From positions 1 to 28,447 of the forward strand of contig CAKTLG010000024.1 of NCBI GenBank assembly GCA_934572465.1: a stretch of 28,447 nucleotides of DNA. The letters are read 5' to 3'. Both the position numbers and the translations under genes were made by a program. The DNA is from an uncultured Oscillospiraceae bacterium (lineage in GTDB: Bacteria > Bacillota > Clostridia > Oscillospirales > Oscillospiraceae). The notes beneath the pieces were generated by a model. The model did no database searches and was not told the origin of the DNA. It saw nothing but the letters and a program-made list of their open reading frames with translations. This document shows positions 1 through 8,732 of this stretch, piece after piece; the first letter of the stretch is position 1, and each line of letters starts with the position of its first letter.

Positions 1-11
1 CCCGCAACGCA

Positions 12-713
12 TTATTCGCGGAAATATACGCGCGCCCACTCCGGCGAGCCGGGGAGGAGCGGCGGCTCGATCACGAGGCCGCTTTTGCCGCCGCGCTTTC
101 CCTCGACGAAAAGGAGCGAGGGGGCGGCGTCCGGAGACTTTACAAGAAAGCGCAGACGCTTCGGCTCGATGCCGTGCTCGCGCAGGGCGCAGAGCACATC
201 GGTGAGCCGCTCGGCGCGGTGGACGAGGGCAAAGCGCCCGCCCCAGCGGAGCACGCGCCTTGCCGCGGCGCAGACATCGGCAAGGGTGCAGCCGCTTTCC
301 TCGCGCGCCATGCGGCGGGCTTCGCCTCTGGCGCTCGCGCCGCTGCCGGAGGGGAAATACGGCGGGTTCGAGATCACATAATCGACGCTGCCGGCTCTCG
401 GGAGGACGGAGACGTCGCGCAGATCGCCTTCGTGAAAGGCGGCCCTGTCCGTCCAGCCGTTTTCTGCAAACGTCTTTCGCGCAAGCGCCATGGCGGGGGC
501 GGAAAGCTCGACGTTCTCAAGCGTCAGCGTGTCGTCGCGCGCGAGCAGCAGCGCGCCGAGCAGCCCCGTGCCGCTGCCGAGGTCGCAGACCGTGTCGCCG
601 TGCGCGGGGCGGGCGAAGCAGGCGAGGACAAAGCTGTCCGTTCCGGGCGGGAAGAGGCCGGTATCGTAATAAAAACAGGGGCCGTTCGGCCACAGGCGGT
701 CTTTTTTCTCCAT
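12..713 (-). CDS. trmN6: tRNA1(Val) A37 N6-methyltransferase-like protein
   Basis: A 233-residue Rossmann-fold AdoMet-dependent methyltransferase of the TrmN6/YfiC family, which methylates adenine 37 in tRNA. The AdoMet-binding motif DLGSGTG is at residues 44-50 and the catalytic NPPY, typical of N6-adenine methyltransferases, at 116-119. The N-terminal part (KDRLWPNGPCFYY around residues 4-16) is the region that precedes the methyltransferase core in this family. The ATG is preceded by an AGGAGCG-type ribosome binding site. It lies downstream of the ferredoxin gene on the same strand, but a strong terminator separates them, so it probably has its own promoter, which I could not place. The fold is certain; the exact tRNA substrate is inferred from the family. 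Confidence 0.85.
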   Translation of the reverse strand: MEKKDRLWPNGPCFYYDTGLFPPGTDSFVLACFARPAHGDTVCDLGSGTGLLGALLLARDDTLTLENVELSAPAMALARKTFAENGWTDRAAFHEGDLRDVSVLPRAGSVDYVISNPPYFPSGSGASARGEARRMAREESGCTLADVCAAARRVLRWGGRFALVHRAERLTDVLCALREHGIEPKRLRFLVKSPDAAPSLLFVEGKRGGKSGLVIEPPLLPGSPEWARVYFRE

Positions 714-742
714 AGGGACGCTCCTGACGGTGAGATGGGATA

Positions 743-777
743 AAAATAAGGACGCGCGAAAAGCGCGTCCTTATTTT
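743..777 (-). terminator. intrinsic terminator of the ferredoxin gene
   Basis: Perfect 15-bp inverted repeat (arms 743-757 and 763-777, 5-base loop). Read on the minus strand it ends in a T-rich run. It starts 12 bases past the ferredoxin stop codon and ends before the trmN6 start, so it isolates the two genes. The outer A/T pairs would let it work in both directions. Confidence 0.85.
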
Positions 778-788
778 CTTCTGTAGCC

Positions 789-959
789 TTAGCCCTGGGA
801 GATGGCGCCGTTGGGGCAGGTATCAGCGCAGGAGCCGCAATCGAGGCAGGCGTTCGCGTCGATCTGATACTGGGAGTCGCCCTGGGAGATCGCACCGACG
901 GGGCAGGCGTCTGCGCAAGCACCGCAGCTGACGCAGGCAGAACCGATCTGATAAGCCAT
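789..959 (-). CDS. 2[4Fe-4S] ferredoxin, clostridial type, 56 aa
   Basis: A small electron carrier of the bacterial 2[4Fe-4S] class, which shuttles low-potential electrons in the cytoplasm of anaerobes (pyruvate oxidation, hydrogenases). The 56-residue reading frame has two CxxCxxCxxxCP motifs: C9-C12-C15-C19 and C38-C41-C44-C48, each followed by proline. The halves are near duplicates ending GAISQG, the internal symmetry known for this family. The length matches clostridial ferredoxins. An ideal GGAGG (969-973) lies 9 bases before the ATG, behind a near-consensus promoter, and a strong terminator follows, so it is a monocistronic and probably highly expressed gene. It is divergent from clpC. 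The partner enzyme cannot be told from the context. Confidence 0.95.
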   Translation of the reverse strand: MAYQIGSACVSCGACADACPVGAISQGDSQYQIDANACLDCGSCADTCPNGAISQG

Positions 960-991
960 AGTTAAGTACCTCCATAAGAGTTGATGGGGAT

Positions 992-1019
992 ATTATAGCA
1001 TGACAAAGCAAAAATGCAA
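992..1019 (-). promoter_or_regulatory. promoter of the ferredoxin gene
   Basis: Minus strand: -35 TTGCAT (1014-1019), 16-bp spacer, perfect -10 TATAAT (992-997). It lies 33 bases upstream of the ferredoxin ATG with GGAGG in between. Confidence 0.75.
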
Positions 1020-1130
1020 GAGCAAGAGCGCAGGAAATTTTTGAATTTTCCACGCGCCGTTCGGGGTTTATTTTGTGCACAAGCGGGAAAAAATGAGGGC
1101 ACGAATGCAAAGAGCGAGGGGGAGAGACGC

Positions 1131-3458
1131 ATGAATGACAGACGCTTCAGCGCGGGCGCGGAGCGCGTGCTGCGCGGCGCGCAGGAAACGGCGGGCGAGC
1201 TGGGACACGGCTACGTCGGCTGCGAGCATCTGCTGCTGGCGATGCTGCGCGAGGATCATGGCGCGGCGGGGCGCGCCCTGCAGGACGCGGGCGTGGACGA
1301 GGAGACGATGCGCGCGCTCGTGACGCGCGAGCTGGGACAGGGAATGGCGGAGCTGGCCCCCGTGCAGGGGCTGTCGCCCCACGCGCGCTGCGCGGTGGAG
1401 CTGGCGGTCGGCGAGGCCGCGCGCGGCGGCAGCGGCGAGATCGAGGCGGGGCACCTGCTGCTGGGGATGCTGCGTGACGGCGGCAACATGGCCGTGCGGC
1501 TGCTTGCGCGCGCGGATGTGGACGTGCGGCGGCTGTACGGCGACACGATGCGCCGCATGAACGAGGGCGCGCGCCGGACGATGCCGGCGGAGAACCGCAT
1601 CGCGCGCGGCGAGGGCGGCAGAGGAAAGCTTTTGGCTGAATTTACGCGCGATCTCACAGCGATGGCGCGCATGGGACGGCTCGACCCCGTGATCGGGCGG
1701 GAGCAGGAGCTTAAGCGCACGATCCGCATTCTGACGCGCCGCACGAAGAATAACCCCGTGCTCATCGGCGAGCCGGGCGTCGGCAAGACGGCGGTGGCCG
1801 AGGGGCTTGCCGAACGGATCGCCGAGGCGGACGTGCCGGACGAGCTGCTCGACAAGCGCGTGCTGTCGCTCGACCTTGCGGGCATGGTGGCGGGGACGAA
1901 ATACCGCGGCGAATTTGAAGAGCGCGTGCGCGCGGTGCTCGACGAGGTGCGGCGCGACGGGCGCATCATCCTCTTTATCGACGAGCTGCACACCGTCGTC
2001 GGCGCGGGCAGCGCCGAGGGCGCGGTGGACGCGGCGAACATCCTGAAGCCCGCGCTCGGACGCGGAGAGATCCGCGTCATCGGCGCGACGACGCTTGCGG
2101 AATATCATAAGTATATCGAAAAGGACGCCGCGCTCGAGCGGCGCTTTCAAAGCGTGCAGGTGGGCGAGCCGACGCGCGAGCAGACGATCGCCATTTTGCA
2201 CGGACTGCGGCCAAAGTACGAGGAGCACCACCGCCTGACCTTTGACGACGGCGCGCTCGAGGCCGCTGTCGCGCTGTCGCAGCGCTATCTTACTGAGCGG
2301 TACCTGCCCGACAAGGCCATCGACCTGATGGACGAGGCGGCCTCGCGCGTGCGCATGGCATCGCACGGCGGCGGGACGATCGTGACGGCGGAGGATGTGG
2401 CCGCCGTGCTTTCGGACTGGACGGGCATCCCCGTCACACGCCTGAGCGAAAGCGAGAGCGAGCGGCTGCTGTCGCTCGAGACGCTGCTGCACGCGCGCAT
2501 GGCGGGGCAGGACGAGGCGGTGCGCGCGGTCGCCCGCGCGGTGCGGCGCGGGCGCGTGGGCGTGAAGGACCCGAAGCGGCCCGTCGGCTCGTTCCTCTTC
2601 CTCGGTCCCACGGGCGTCGGGAAGACGGAGCTGTGCCGCGCGCTCGCCGAGAGCGTGTTCGGCAGCGAAGACGCCATCGTGCGCATCGACATGAGCGAAT
2701 ATATGGAAAAGCACGCGGTCTCGCGGCTCATCGGCGCGCCGCCGGGCTACGTCGGCTTCGACGAGGGCGGACAGCTGACGGAAAAGGTGCGGCGCAAGCC
2801 GTACTGCGTCGTGCTTTTCGACGAGATCGAAAAGGCGCACGAGGACGTGTGGAACCTGCTGCTGCAGATCCTGGAGGACGGCGTGGTGACCGATTCACAG
2901 GGGCGGCGCGCGGACTTCAGAAACACGCTGGTGGTGATGACCTCGAACGTCGGCGCGCAGAGCATCACGGCGAGCGGGGCGCGGCTGGGCTTCGCACCGA
3001 AGAGCGCGGAGGACGGCGAGGAGCAGTTCGCGGCGGTCAGGGAGGCGGTGACGGCGGAGCTCAAGCGCACGTTCCGGCCGGAATTTCTGAACCGCGTGGA
3101 CGAGACGATCGTCTTCCGCCGCCTGAGCGGGGAGGACATGGCGCTCATCGCGCGGCAGCTGCTCGATAAGACCGCGCAGCGCATGGCGGCGCTGGGCGTG
3201 ACGCTCACCGCCGACGATGCGGCGGTGCGGGAGCTGGCCGCGCGGGGCCTTGACCCCGCCTATGGCGCGCGTCCGCTGCGGCGGCTCATCCGGAGCGAGG
3301 TGGAGGACAGCCTTGCCGAGCAGCTGCTTACCGGCGCGCTCCGGCGCGGCGACACGGCGGAGCTGACGCTGGAAAACGGCGCGCTGCGCGTTGCAAAGCG
3401 GGAGGAGACGGCGCTGGCCGCGCTCGGCGCGCCGGGCGGCGAGAGTGCGGAGGTATAA
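1131..3458 (+). CDS. clpC: ClpC-type AAA+ unfoldase lacking the M domain
   Basis: A 775-residue Hsp100/Clp ATPase that unfolds proteins and feeds them to ClpP. Order: Clp-N double repeat (residues 1-145), AAA1 with Walker A GEPGVGKT (213-220) and Walker B LFIDE (281-285), AAA2 with Walker [10 protein letters not shown] (492-500), and a C-terminal D2-small domain. A LGF tripeptide after SGAR in AAA2 matches the ClpP-docking loop. The ATG at 1131 follows a GAGGGGGAGAG ribosome binding site; the frame is open further upstream, but those residues are not Clp-like. In typical ClpC, AAA1 is followed by a coiled-coil M/UVR segment of about 50 residues. Here [11 protein letters not shown] (401-411) runs almost directly into [16 protein letters not shown] (419-434), so that segment is missing. 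No ctsR, mcsA or mcsB is adjacent. ClpA is the alternative name for an M-less form. Confidence 0.93.
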   Translation: MNDRRFSAGAERVLRGAQETAGELGHGYVGCEHLLLAMLREDHGAAGRALQDAGVDEETMRALVTRELGQGMAELAPVQGLSPHARCAVELAVGEAARGGSGEIEAGHLLLGMLRDGGNMAVRLLARADVDVRRLYGDTMRRMNEGARRTMPAENRIARGEGGRGKLLAEFTRDLTAMARMGRLDPVIGREQELKRTIRILTRRTKNNPVLIGEPGVGKTAVAEGLAERIAEADVPDELLDKRVLSLDLAGMVAGTKYRGEFEERVRAVLDEVRRDGRIILFIDELHTVVGAGSAEGAVDAANILKPALGRGEIRVIGATTLAEYHKYIEKDAALERRFQSVQVGEPTREQTIAILHGLRPKYEEHHRLTFDDGALEAAVALSQRYLTERYLPDKAIDLMDEAASRVRMASHGGGTIVTAEDVAAVLSDWTGIPVTRLSESESERLLSLETLLHARMAGQDEAVRAVARAVRRGRVGVKDPKRPVGSFLFLGPTGVGKTELCRALAESVFGSEDAIVRIDMSEYMEKHAVSRLIGAPPGYVGFDEGGQLTEKVRRKPYCVVLFDEIEKAHEDVWNLLLQILEDGVVTDSQGRRADFRNTLVVMTSNVGAQSITASGARLGFAPKSAEDGEEQFAAVREAVTAELKRTFRPEFLNRVDETIVFRRLSGEDMALIARQLLDKTAQRMAALGVTLTADDAAVRELAARGLDPAYGARPLRRLIRSEVEDSLAEQLLTGALRRGDTAELTLENGALRVAKREETALAALGAPGGESAEV

Positions 3459-3460
3459 AA

Positions 3461-3496
3461 AAGGGGCGAAGCATCCGGCTGGATGCTCCGCCCCTT
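3461..3496 (-). terminator. shared terminator between clpC and the convergent ABM gene
   Basis: Inverted repeat AAGGGGCG-AAGCATCC against GGATGCT-CCGCCCCTT, three bases past the clpC stop. On the minus strand it ends in a run of six T, so it best serves the 3506-3787 gene. For clpC (plus strand) the T run is weak. Confidence 0.7.
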
Positions 3497-3505
3497 GCTG
3501 CTTGC

Positions 3506-3787
3506 TTACGCGAAGCGCGCGACGGCGGTCTCAAGACCGTATTGCGCCTTGAGCGCCTTGAGGCGCGCCATCGGCTCGCCGGCAGAGTGCCTGTCGAGCG
3601 CCGCCTGATCGCGCCAGTGCTCGATCAGCAGCACGCAGTTTTCCCCAGCAAGCGGGAGATAGTAGTCGTACTGCATGCAGCCGTCCTCGGCGAGCACGGC
3701 GGCGCGCAGGCCGCTTTGCTGCATTTCGTCTGCAAAGGCTCTGGCCTTTTCGCCGCGATAGGAAACGTGAAGCAGGATGCCTTCCAT
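3506..3787 (-). CDS. small ABM-fold (putative quinol monooxygenase, YgiN-like) protein
   Basis: A 93-residue single-domain protein resembling the antibiotic biosynthesis monooxygenase (ABM) family: an N-terminal ILLHVSYRG strand, a helix with a KARAFADEMQQSGL-like sequence, then the strand CMQYDYYLPLAGENCVLLIEHWRDQAALDRHSAGEPM, whose E-x-W-x-D-x-x-A-L-x-x-H pattern is the family hallmark. These ferredoxin-like dimers bind or oxidise quinones or aromatic compounds, but many have no known substrate. An AAAGGGG ribosome binding site lies 6-8 bases before the ATG. It is 28 bases downstream of the topoisomerase gene on the same strand and is probably cotranscribed with it. I see no metabolic context that indicates a substrate. 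Confidence 0.75.
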   Translation of the reverse strand: MEGILLHVSYRGEKARAFADEMQQSGLRAAVLAEDGCMQYDYYLPLAGENCVLLIEHWRDQAALDRHSAGEPMARLKALKAQYGLETAVARFA

Positions 3788-3815
3788 TGAATTATCCCCT
3801 TTCTGAAAGTAAAGC

Positions 3816-5819
<2,004 letters not shown>

Positions 5820-5879
5820 TGCGCTGTCTCCATTTCGCCGAAATTTCGCGTTTCGCGGTCAAAACACAAGAGTTAGTAC

Positions 5880-5908
5880 ATTATACGATTTTTTGACCAC
5901 AATAGCAA
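5880..5908 (-). promoter_or_regulatory. promoter of the topoisomerase B gene
   Basis: Minus strand: -35 TTGCTA (5903-5908), 17-bp spacer, perfect -10 TATAAT (5880-5885), 60 bases upstream of the ATG. The surroundings are AT-rich compared with the flanking genes. Confidence 0.75.
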
Positions 5909-5973
5909 GTGGCGGCGCCGGATTTTTCCTTTTTGCAAGACCATGCGCCGTTTTGCGGTATTCCTACCGGTAT

Positions 5974-5993
5974 CCGTTCCGGTAACGGAACGG
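5974..5993. promoter_or_regulatory. perfect inverted repeat upstream of parE, operator candidate
   Basis: CCGTTCCG-GTAA-CGGAACGG, 8-bp arms with a 4-base centre, with a self-complementary TACCGGTA (5965-5972) just beside it. It lies about 65 bases upstream of the parE -35 box. There is no T run, so it is not a terminator. The rest of 5820-6258 holds the parE promoter, DnaA-box-like sites and the prfC terminator; I see no gene there. Confidence 0.4.
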
Positions 5994-6036
5994 CATAAAT
6001 GCGCGTCAACCGGCGAAAAACGCCGTCGTCACAAAG

Positions 6037-6066
6037 TTATTCACAGTTTCCACAGGGTTTTCCACA
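6037..6066 (+). promoter_or_regulatory. cluster of DnaA-box-like 9-mers
   Basis: TTATTCACA (6037-6045) and TTTTCCACA (6058-6066) both fit the DnaA consensus TTWTNCACA, and a one-mismatch GTTTCCACA (6046-6054) lies between them. The two matching boxes start 21 bp apart, about two helical turns, in the same orientation. The cluster lies ~130 bp upstream of the parE promoter. No dnaA or dnaN is present, so this is unlikely to be the main origin. It could be a DnaA regulatory or titration site. Confidence 0.5.
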
Positions 6067-6192
6067 GCTTTATGTCAACGCCGTGCGCTGCATAAAACAC
6101 AACTTTACCCGCTTTGCGCGGATAGCGCCGCGCATCGGCGGCGAAAACGGCGGCGTGCGGATTCGTCGATCTGACGTTTTTTGCACGAGCGC

Positions 6193-6228
6193 AAAAAGAC
6201 GCGGGCGGCGCGTTCCTGACGCGCCGCC
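6193..6228 (-). terminator. intrinsic terminator of prfC
   Basis: Ten-bp GC-rich inverted repeat (arms 6204-6213 and 6219-6228, loop of 5). On the minus strand a run of five T (6193-6197) lies six bases past the stem. It is 30 bases downstream of the prfC stop codon. Confidence 0.75.
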
Positions 6229-6258
6229 ATCTGTCCGCCGGCCGGAGCCGGTCTTCTG

Positions 6259-7839
6259 TTATACGCTGAGCCAGTCGTCGAGGACAAGGCCCTCGTTGTG
6301 CTTGGTGAGAAAGCCCACGCTCCACTCGCCGCCGAAGGCGATGAGCCGGCGGCCCTTGAAATCCTCGAGCACGCGCGAGCCGGAGCAGAGCAGCAGATCC
6401 TTCACGTCGCACGGGCACTCGCGGATGAGCCGCAGGTGCTCATAGGGCAGTCCGCTCATGCGCAGGTCGACGCCGTACTCGTTTTTCATGCGGTACTCGA
6501 ACACGTCGAATTGCAGCGTGCCGACCACGCCGACGACCACATCCTCAAAGCCGCTGTCGGGGATCTTGAAGATCTGGATCGCGCCCTCCTGCGCGATCTG
6601 CTGCACGCCCTTGACGAACTGCTTGCGCTTCATCGTGTCCTTGGGCGAGACGAGCATAAAGTGCTCCGGCTCGAACGTCGGGATGCCGGAGAAACGGAAC
6701 TTTTTGCCCGGCACGGTGATCGTGTCGCCGATGGAGAAGATGCCGGGGTCGAATACGCCGATGATGTCGCCCGCGTAGGCCTCGTCGACGATCTCGCGCT
6801 CAGCGGCCATCATCGTCTGCGGCTGGGAAAGGCGCATCTTGCGCCCCGACTGGACGTGGAAATACTCCGTGTCGCGCTCGAACCTGCCCGAGCAGATGCG
6901 CATGAAGGCGAGGCGGTCGCGGTGGGCCTTGTTCATGTTGGCCTGAATTTTGAAAACAAAGGCCGAGAATTCGGGGGAGTAGACGTCCACCTCGCCCGCG
7001 TCGCTCACGCGCGGCAGCGGCGGCGTGGTCATCTCTAAAAATGCGTTCAAAAACGGTTCGACGCCGAAATTCGTCAGCGCGCTGCCGAAGAACACGGGGG
7101 AAAGCTTGCCGGCGCGCACGGCGTCCAGATCAAAGTCGCGGCCCGCGCCGAGCAGCTCGACCTCGTCGGCGAGCGTGTCGCGGCGGGACTGGCCGATCAG
7201 CTCGACGAGCGCGGGGTCGTCCAGCTCGATCTCCGTAAGGCCCGCCTTTTTTGCGTGGCCTTCGTCGGTGAAGTGCAGGATGCAATGCTTGTCGCGGTCG
7301 TACACGCCGAAAAATTCCTTGCCGCAGCCGATGGGCCAGTTCACGGGATACGTGCCGATGCCGAGCTCGCGCTCGACCTCCTCGCAGAGCTCGAGCGGGT
7401 CGCGCGTTTCGCGGTCCATCTTGTTGATGAACGTGAAGATGGGGATATTGCGCAGGGCGCAGACCTTGAAGAGCTTGCGCGTCTGCGGCTCGACGCCCTT
7501 TGCGCCGTCGATGACCATGACGGCGCTGTCCGCGGCCATGAGCGTGCGGTACGTGTCCTCCGAGAAGTCCTGATGGCCAGGGGTGTCGAGGATGTTGATG
7601 CAGTAGCCGCCGTGCTGGAACTGCATGACCGACGACGTGACCGAAATGCCGCGCTGCTTTTCGATCTCCATCCAGTCGGAGGTCGCGGCGCGGGCGCGCT
7701 TGCCCTTGACCTCGCCCGCCTGCGCGATGGCGCCGCCGTAGAGCAGGAATTTTTCCGTCAGTGTGGTTTTACCGGCGTCGGGGTGCGAAATGATCGCAAA
7801 CGTCCGGCGGCGGGCGATCTCGTCCTGAAGCGTTGGCAT
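6259..7839 (-). CDS. prfC: peptide chain release factor 3
   Basis: A 526-residue translational GTPase that recycles RF1/RF2 from the ribosome after peptide release. G1 is SHPDAGKTT (18-26), the switch II motif DTPGHQD is at 85-91, and G4 NKMD is at 139-142. The N-terminal MPTLQDEIARRRTFAIISHPDAGKTTLTEKFLLYGGAIAQAG-type start and the RF3-specific C-terminal domain (ending ...GEWSVGFLTKHNEGLVLDD) separate it from EF-G. The length is standard for RF3. AAGGAG lies 9 bases before the ATG. It appears to be monocistronic, with its own promoter and terminator, next to the tRNA-Gly locus on the opposite strand. Confidence 0.97.
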   Translation of the reverse strand: MPTLQDEIARRRTFAIISHPDAGKTTLTEKFLLYGGAIAQAGEVKGKRARAATSDWMEIEKQRGISVTSSVMQFQHGGYCINILDTPGHQDFSEDTYRTLMAADSAVMVIDGAKGVEPQTRKLFKVCALRNIPIFTFINKMDRETRDPLELCEEVERELGIGTYPVNWPIGCGKEFFGVYDRDKHCILHFTDEGHAKKAGLTEIELDDPALVELIGQSRRDTLADEVELLGAGRDFDLDAVRAGKLSPVFFGSALTNFGVEPFLNAFLEMTTPPLPRVSDAGEVDVYSPEFSAFVFKIQANMNKAHRDRLAFMRICSGRFERDTEYFHVQSGRKMRLSQPQTMMAAEREIVDEAYAGDIIGVFDPGIFSIGDTITVPGKKFRFSGIPTFEPEHFMLVSPKDTMKRKQFVKGVQQIAQEGAIQIFKIPDSGFEDVVVGVVGTLQFDVFEYRMKNEYGVDLRMSGLPYEHLRLIRECPCDVKDLLLCSGSRVLEDFKGRRLIAFGGEWSVGFLTKHNEGLVLDDWLSV

Positions 7840-7881
7840 GGTTCGTGTCTCCTTGCAGATAGAATACAGATACGGATAGAA

Positions 7882-7910
7882 AGTTTATCATAGCTTTCCC
7901 CCATTTGCAA
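7882..7910 (-). promoter_or_regulatory. possible prfC promoter
   Basis: Minus strand: -35 TTGCAA (7905-7910), 17-bp spacer, -10 TAAACT (7882-7887), 43 bases upstream of the ATG. A TATGAT (7887-7892) overlaps but is only 12 bp from the -35. The -10 is weak, so confidence is moderate. Confidence 0.45.
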
Positions 7911-7951
7911 GGCGGCGCTTTCGGATTTTGGAGAAAATTTGGAATTCTGTC

Positions 7952-7980
7952 TTGACAAACGGGAAAGCATCTGGTAATAT
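7952..7980 (+). promoter_or_regulatory. strong promoter of tRNA-Gly
   Basis: Consensus -35 TTGACA (7952-7957), 17-bp spacer, -10 TAATAT (7975-7980), 12 bases before the tRNA. Together with the 3' terminator this makes the tRNA a single-gene transcription unit. Confidence 0.85.
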
Positions 7981-7992
7981 TCTTTTTGTTCC

Positions 7993-8068
7993 GCGGGCGT
8001 AGCTCATCTGGTAGAGCGCCACCTTGCCAAGGTGGAGGTAGCGAGTTCGAGCCTCGTCGCCCGCTCCA
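7993..8068 (+). tRNA. tRNA-Gly (anticodon GCC), CCA encoded
   Basis: A 76-nt cloverleaf. Acceptor arms GCGGGCG (7993-7999) and CGCCCGC (8058-8064), discriminator T, and encoded CCA (8066-8068). D stem GCTC/GAGC. Anticodon stem CCACC/GGTGG (8019-8023, 8031-8035) around loop TTGCCAA, with anticodon GCC at 8026-8028. T arm GCGAG-TTCGAGC-CTCGT. All stems pair. It reads GGC/GGT glycine codons, which are frequent in the GC-rich genes nearby. Its last 28 bases are repeated downstream (see the repeat entries), which points to the 3' end as a recombination target. Confidence 0.97.
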
Positions 8069-8394
8069 TATCGAAACAGGACATCCGGTTTGGATGCCCT
8101 GTTTTTTCGTTAGCCGAAAAGAACTCGCTGCCTCCACCCGCGCCGAAGGCGCATTGGATCAGAGGTGAGGCAGGGTTCCCGCAAATCGCCGCAAGGCGGT
8201 TTGTGGGATGCCGGTAAGCGAGTTCGAGCCTCGTCGCCCGCTCCATATCGAAACAGGACATCCGGTTTGGATGCCCTGTTTTTTCGTTAGCCGAAAAGAA
8301 CTCGCTGCCTCCACCCGCGCCGAAGGCGCATTGGATCAGAGGTGAGGCAGGGTTCCCGCAAATCGCCGCAAGGCGGTTTGTGGGATGCCGGTAA
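8041..8394 (+). repeat. exact tandem duplication of a 177-bp unit that begins with the tRNA-Gly 3' tail
   Basis: Units 8041-8217 and 8218-8394 are identical as I read them. Each unit contains, in order, the 28-base tRNA tail (half T-arm, 3' acceptor strand, CCA), the terminator hairpin, a stem-loop with arms CTGCCTC/GAGGCAG enclosing GCGCC-GAA-GGCGC, and a 13-bp stem CCCGCAAATCGCC/GGCGGTTTGTGGG (two wobble pairs) closed by a GCAA tetraloop. The first tail is part of the functional tRNA. The second (8218-8245) lacks any 5' half, so it cannot fold as a tRNA. Minus-strand open frames across this array repeat a MERATRLELA-like string and are artefacts of the antisense of the repeats. Confidence 0.95.
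8075..8107 (+). terminator. intrinsic terminator of tRNA-Gly (copy 1; copy 2 at 8252-8284)
   Basis: AACAGG-A-CATCC pairs with GGATG-C-CCTGTT (one A/C mismatch), loop GGTTT, followed by TTTTTT. It starts 6 bases after the tRNA CCA. An identical copy exists 177 bp downstream in the second unit. Confidence 0.85.
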
Positions 8395-8422
8395 GCGAGT
8401 TCGAGCCTCGTCGCCCGCTCCA
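8395..8422 (+). repeat. third copy of the tRNA-Gly 3' tail (28 bp)
   Basis: Identical to 8041-8068, including CCA. It marks the right edge of the tandem array: beyond it the sequence changes from the 177-bp unit to a new terminator hairpin. It has the position and form expected of an att-type duplication of a tRNA 3' end. Confidence 0.9.
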
Positions 8423-8461
8423 AAAAATAAAGGCATGACGTCAGTCATGCCTTTATTTTTT
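8422..8461. terminator. perfect 18-bp bidirectional terminator hairpin after tail copy 3
   Basis: Arms 8422-8439 and 8444-8461, loop GTCA, with six A at the left edge and six T at the right. Its sequence is unrelated to the terminator in the 177-bp unit. It begins at the A of the tail's CCA. Confidence 0.85.
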
Positions 8462-8464
8462 GGT

Positions 8465-8481
8465 TTCAGCGGGCCGAGGGT
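8465..8481. repeat. direct repeat R', copy 1 (TTCAGCGGGCCGAGGGT)
   Basis: The 17-bp sequence recurs exactly at 8733-8749. Both copies are preceded by TTTTGG with a 1-2 base spacer, so the similarity extends to about 24 bp. Copy 1 follows the 18-bp terminator. Confidence 0.85.
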
Positions 8482-8506
8482 CGAACAGGGCGCGAGCGAA
8501 GCGAGA

Positions 8507-8565
8507 AAACGCCCCAGTGGGGCGTTTGGCGCCCGCTGTGCGTGTCGCGGCACGGCAGTGCCGCG
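8507..8565. repeat. two GC-rich stem-loops between tail copies 3 and 4
   Basis: AAACGCCCC (8507-8515) pairs with GGGGCGTTT (8519-8527) around AGT. CGCGGCAC (8546-8553) pairs with GTGCCGCG (8558-8565) around GGCA. Both are perfect. There is no T run and no coding frame with any recognisable similarity. They belong to the hairpin-dense stretch that continues to the restriction endonuclease gene. Confidence 0.7.
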
Positions 8566-8567
8566 AG

Positions 8568-8588
8568 CGAGCCTCGTCGCCCGCTCCA
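8568..8588 (+). repeat. fourth, shorter copy of the tRNA-Gly 3' tail (21 bp)
   Basis: The last 21 bases of tRNA-Gly including CCA are repeated exactly; the sequence upstream of it (CCGCGAG instead of the T-stem) differs. It is followed directly by an A run and another terminator, as at copy 3. Confidence 0.85.
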
Positions 8589-8630
8589 AAAAAAGAGGTC
8601 ACAACGTGTGTTGTGACCTCTTTTTTTGGA
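8585..8630. terminator. perfect 21-bp bidirectional terminator hairpin after tail copy 4
   Basis: Arms 8585-8605 and 8610-8630, loop GTGT, with a seven-A/seven-T edge. It can end plus-strand read-through from the tRNA and minus-strand transcription of the restriction endonuclease gene, whose stop is 120 bases away. Confidence 0.85.
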
Positions 8631-8654
8631 TTCCTGCGAGAAATCAAGATGCTC

Positions 8655-8722
8655 GGGCGAAGTGAATTCGCCCTGCGCCAAGGTTTTGCTGCGCAAAACG
8701 CTTGCACGGCGCAAAAGCGCCG
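8655..8722. repeat. run of three short perfect stem-loops next to the R-M operon
   Basis: GGGCGAA/TTCGCCC (8655-8661, 8667-8673), GTTTTGC/GCAAAAC (8683-8689, 8693-8699) and CGGCGC/GCGCCG (8707-8712, 8717-8722). With the preceding hairpins, 8422-8722 is almost wholly made of palindromes. No gene is seen in 8069-8748. Confidence 0.65.
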
Positions 8723-8732
8723 AGTTTTGGCG

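Noticed and set aside
1014..1130. Upstream extension of clpC to the ATG at 1014, and a CtsR operator before clpC
   Set aside because: The 39 extra residues do not resemble Clp-N and cover the divergent promoter region; the ATG at 1131 has a good ribosome binding site. I found no convincing CtsR-type GGTCAAA direct repeat.
1068..2840. A 590-codon minus-strand open frame opposite clpC
   Set aside because: Its His/Arg/Ala-rich translation is typical of antisense GC-rich DNA, and clpC is unambiguous on the plus strand.
6037..6066. Chromosomal replication origin
   Set aside because: There are only two or three DnaA-like boxes, no adjacent AT-rich unwinding tract, and no dnaA, dnaN or rpmH nearby.
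8004..8423. A minus-strand frame with a repeated MERATRLELA-like segment
   Set aside because: It is antisense to the tRNA and its tail repeats; the protein repeat only mirrors the 177-bp DNA duplication. Such peptides are known annotation artefacts of tRNA loci.
8218..8588. Additional tRNA genes
   Set aside because: Tail copies 2-4 lack D arm, anticodon arm and 5' acceptor strand; only the 3' part is present.
8041..8630. CRISPR array
   Set aside because: The repeat unit is 177 bp, the 'spacers' are identical rather than unique, and the shared core is the tRNA 3' end. No cas gene is present.
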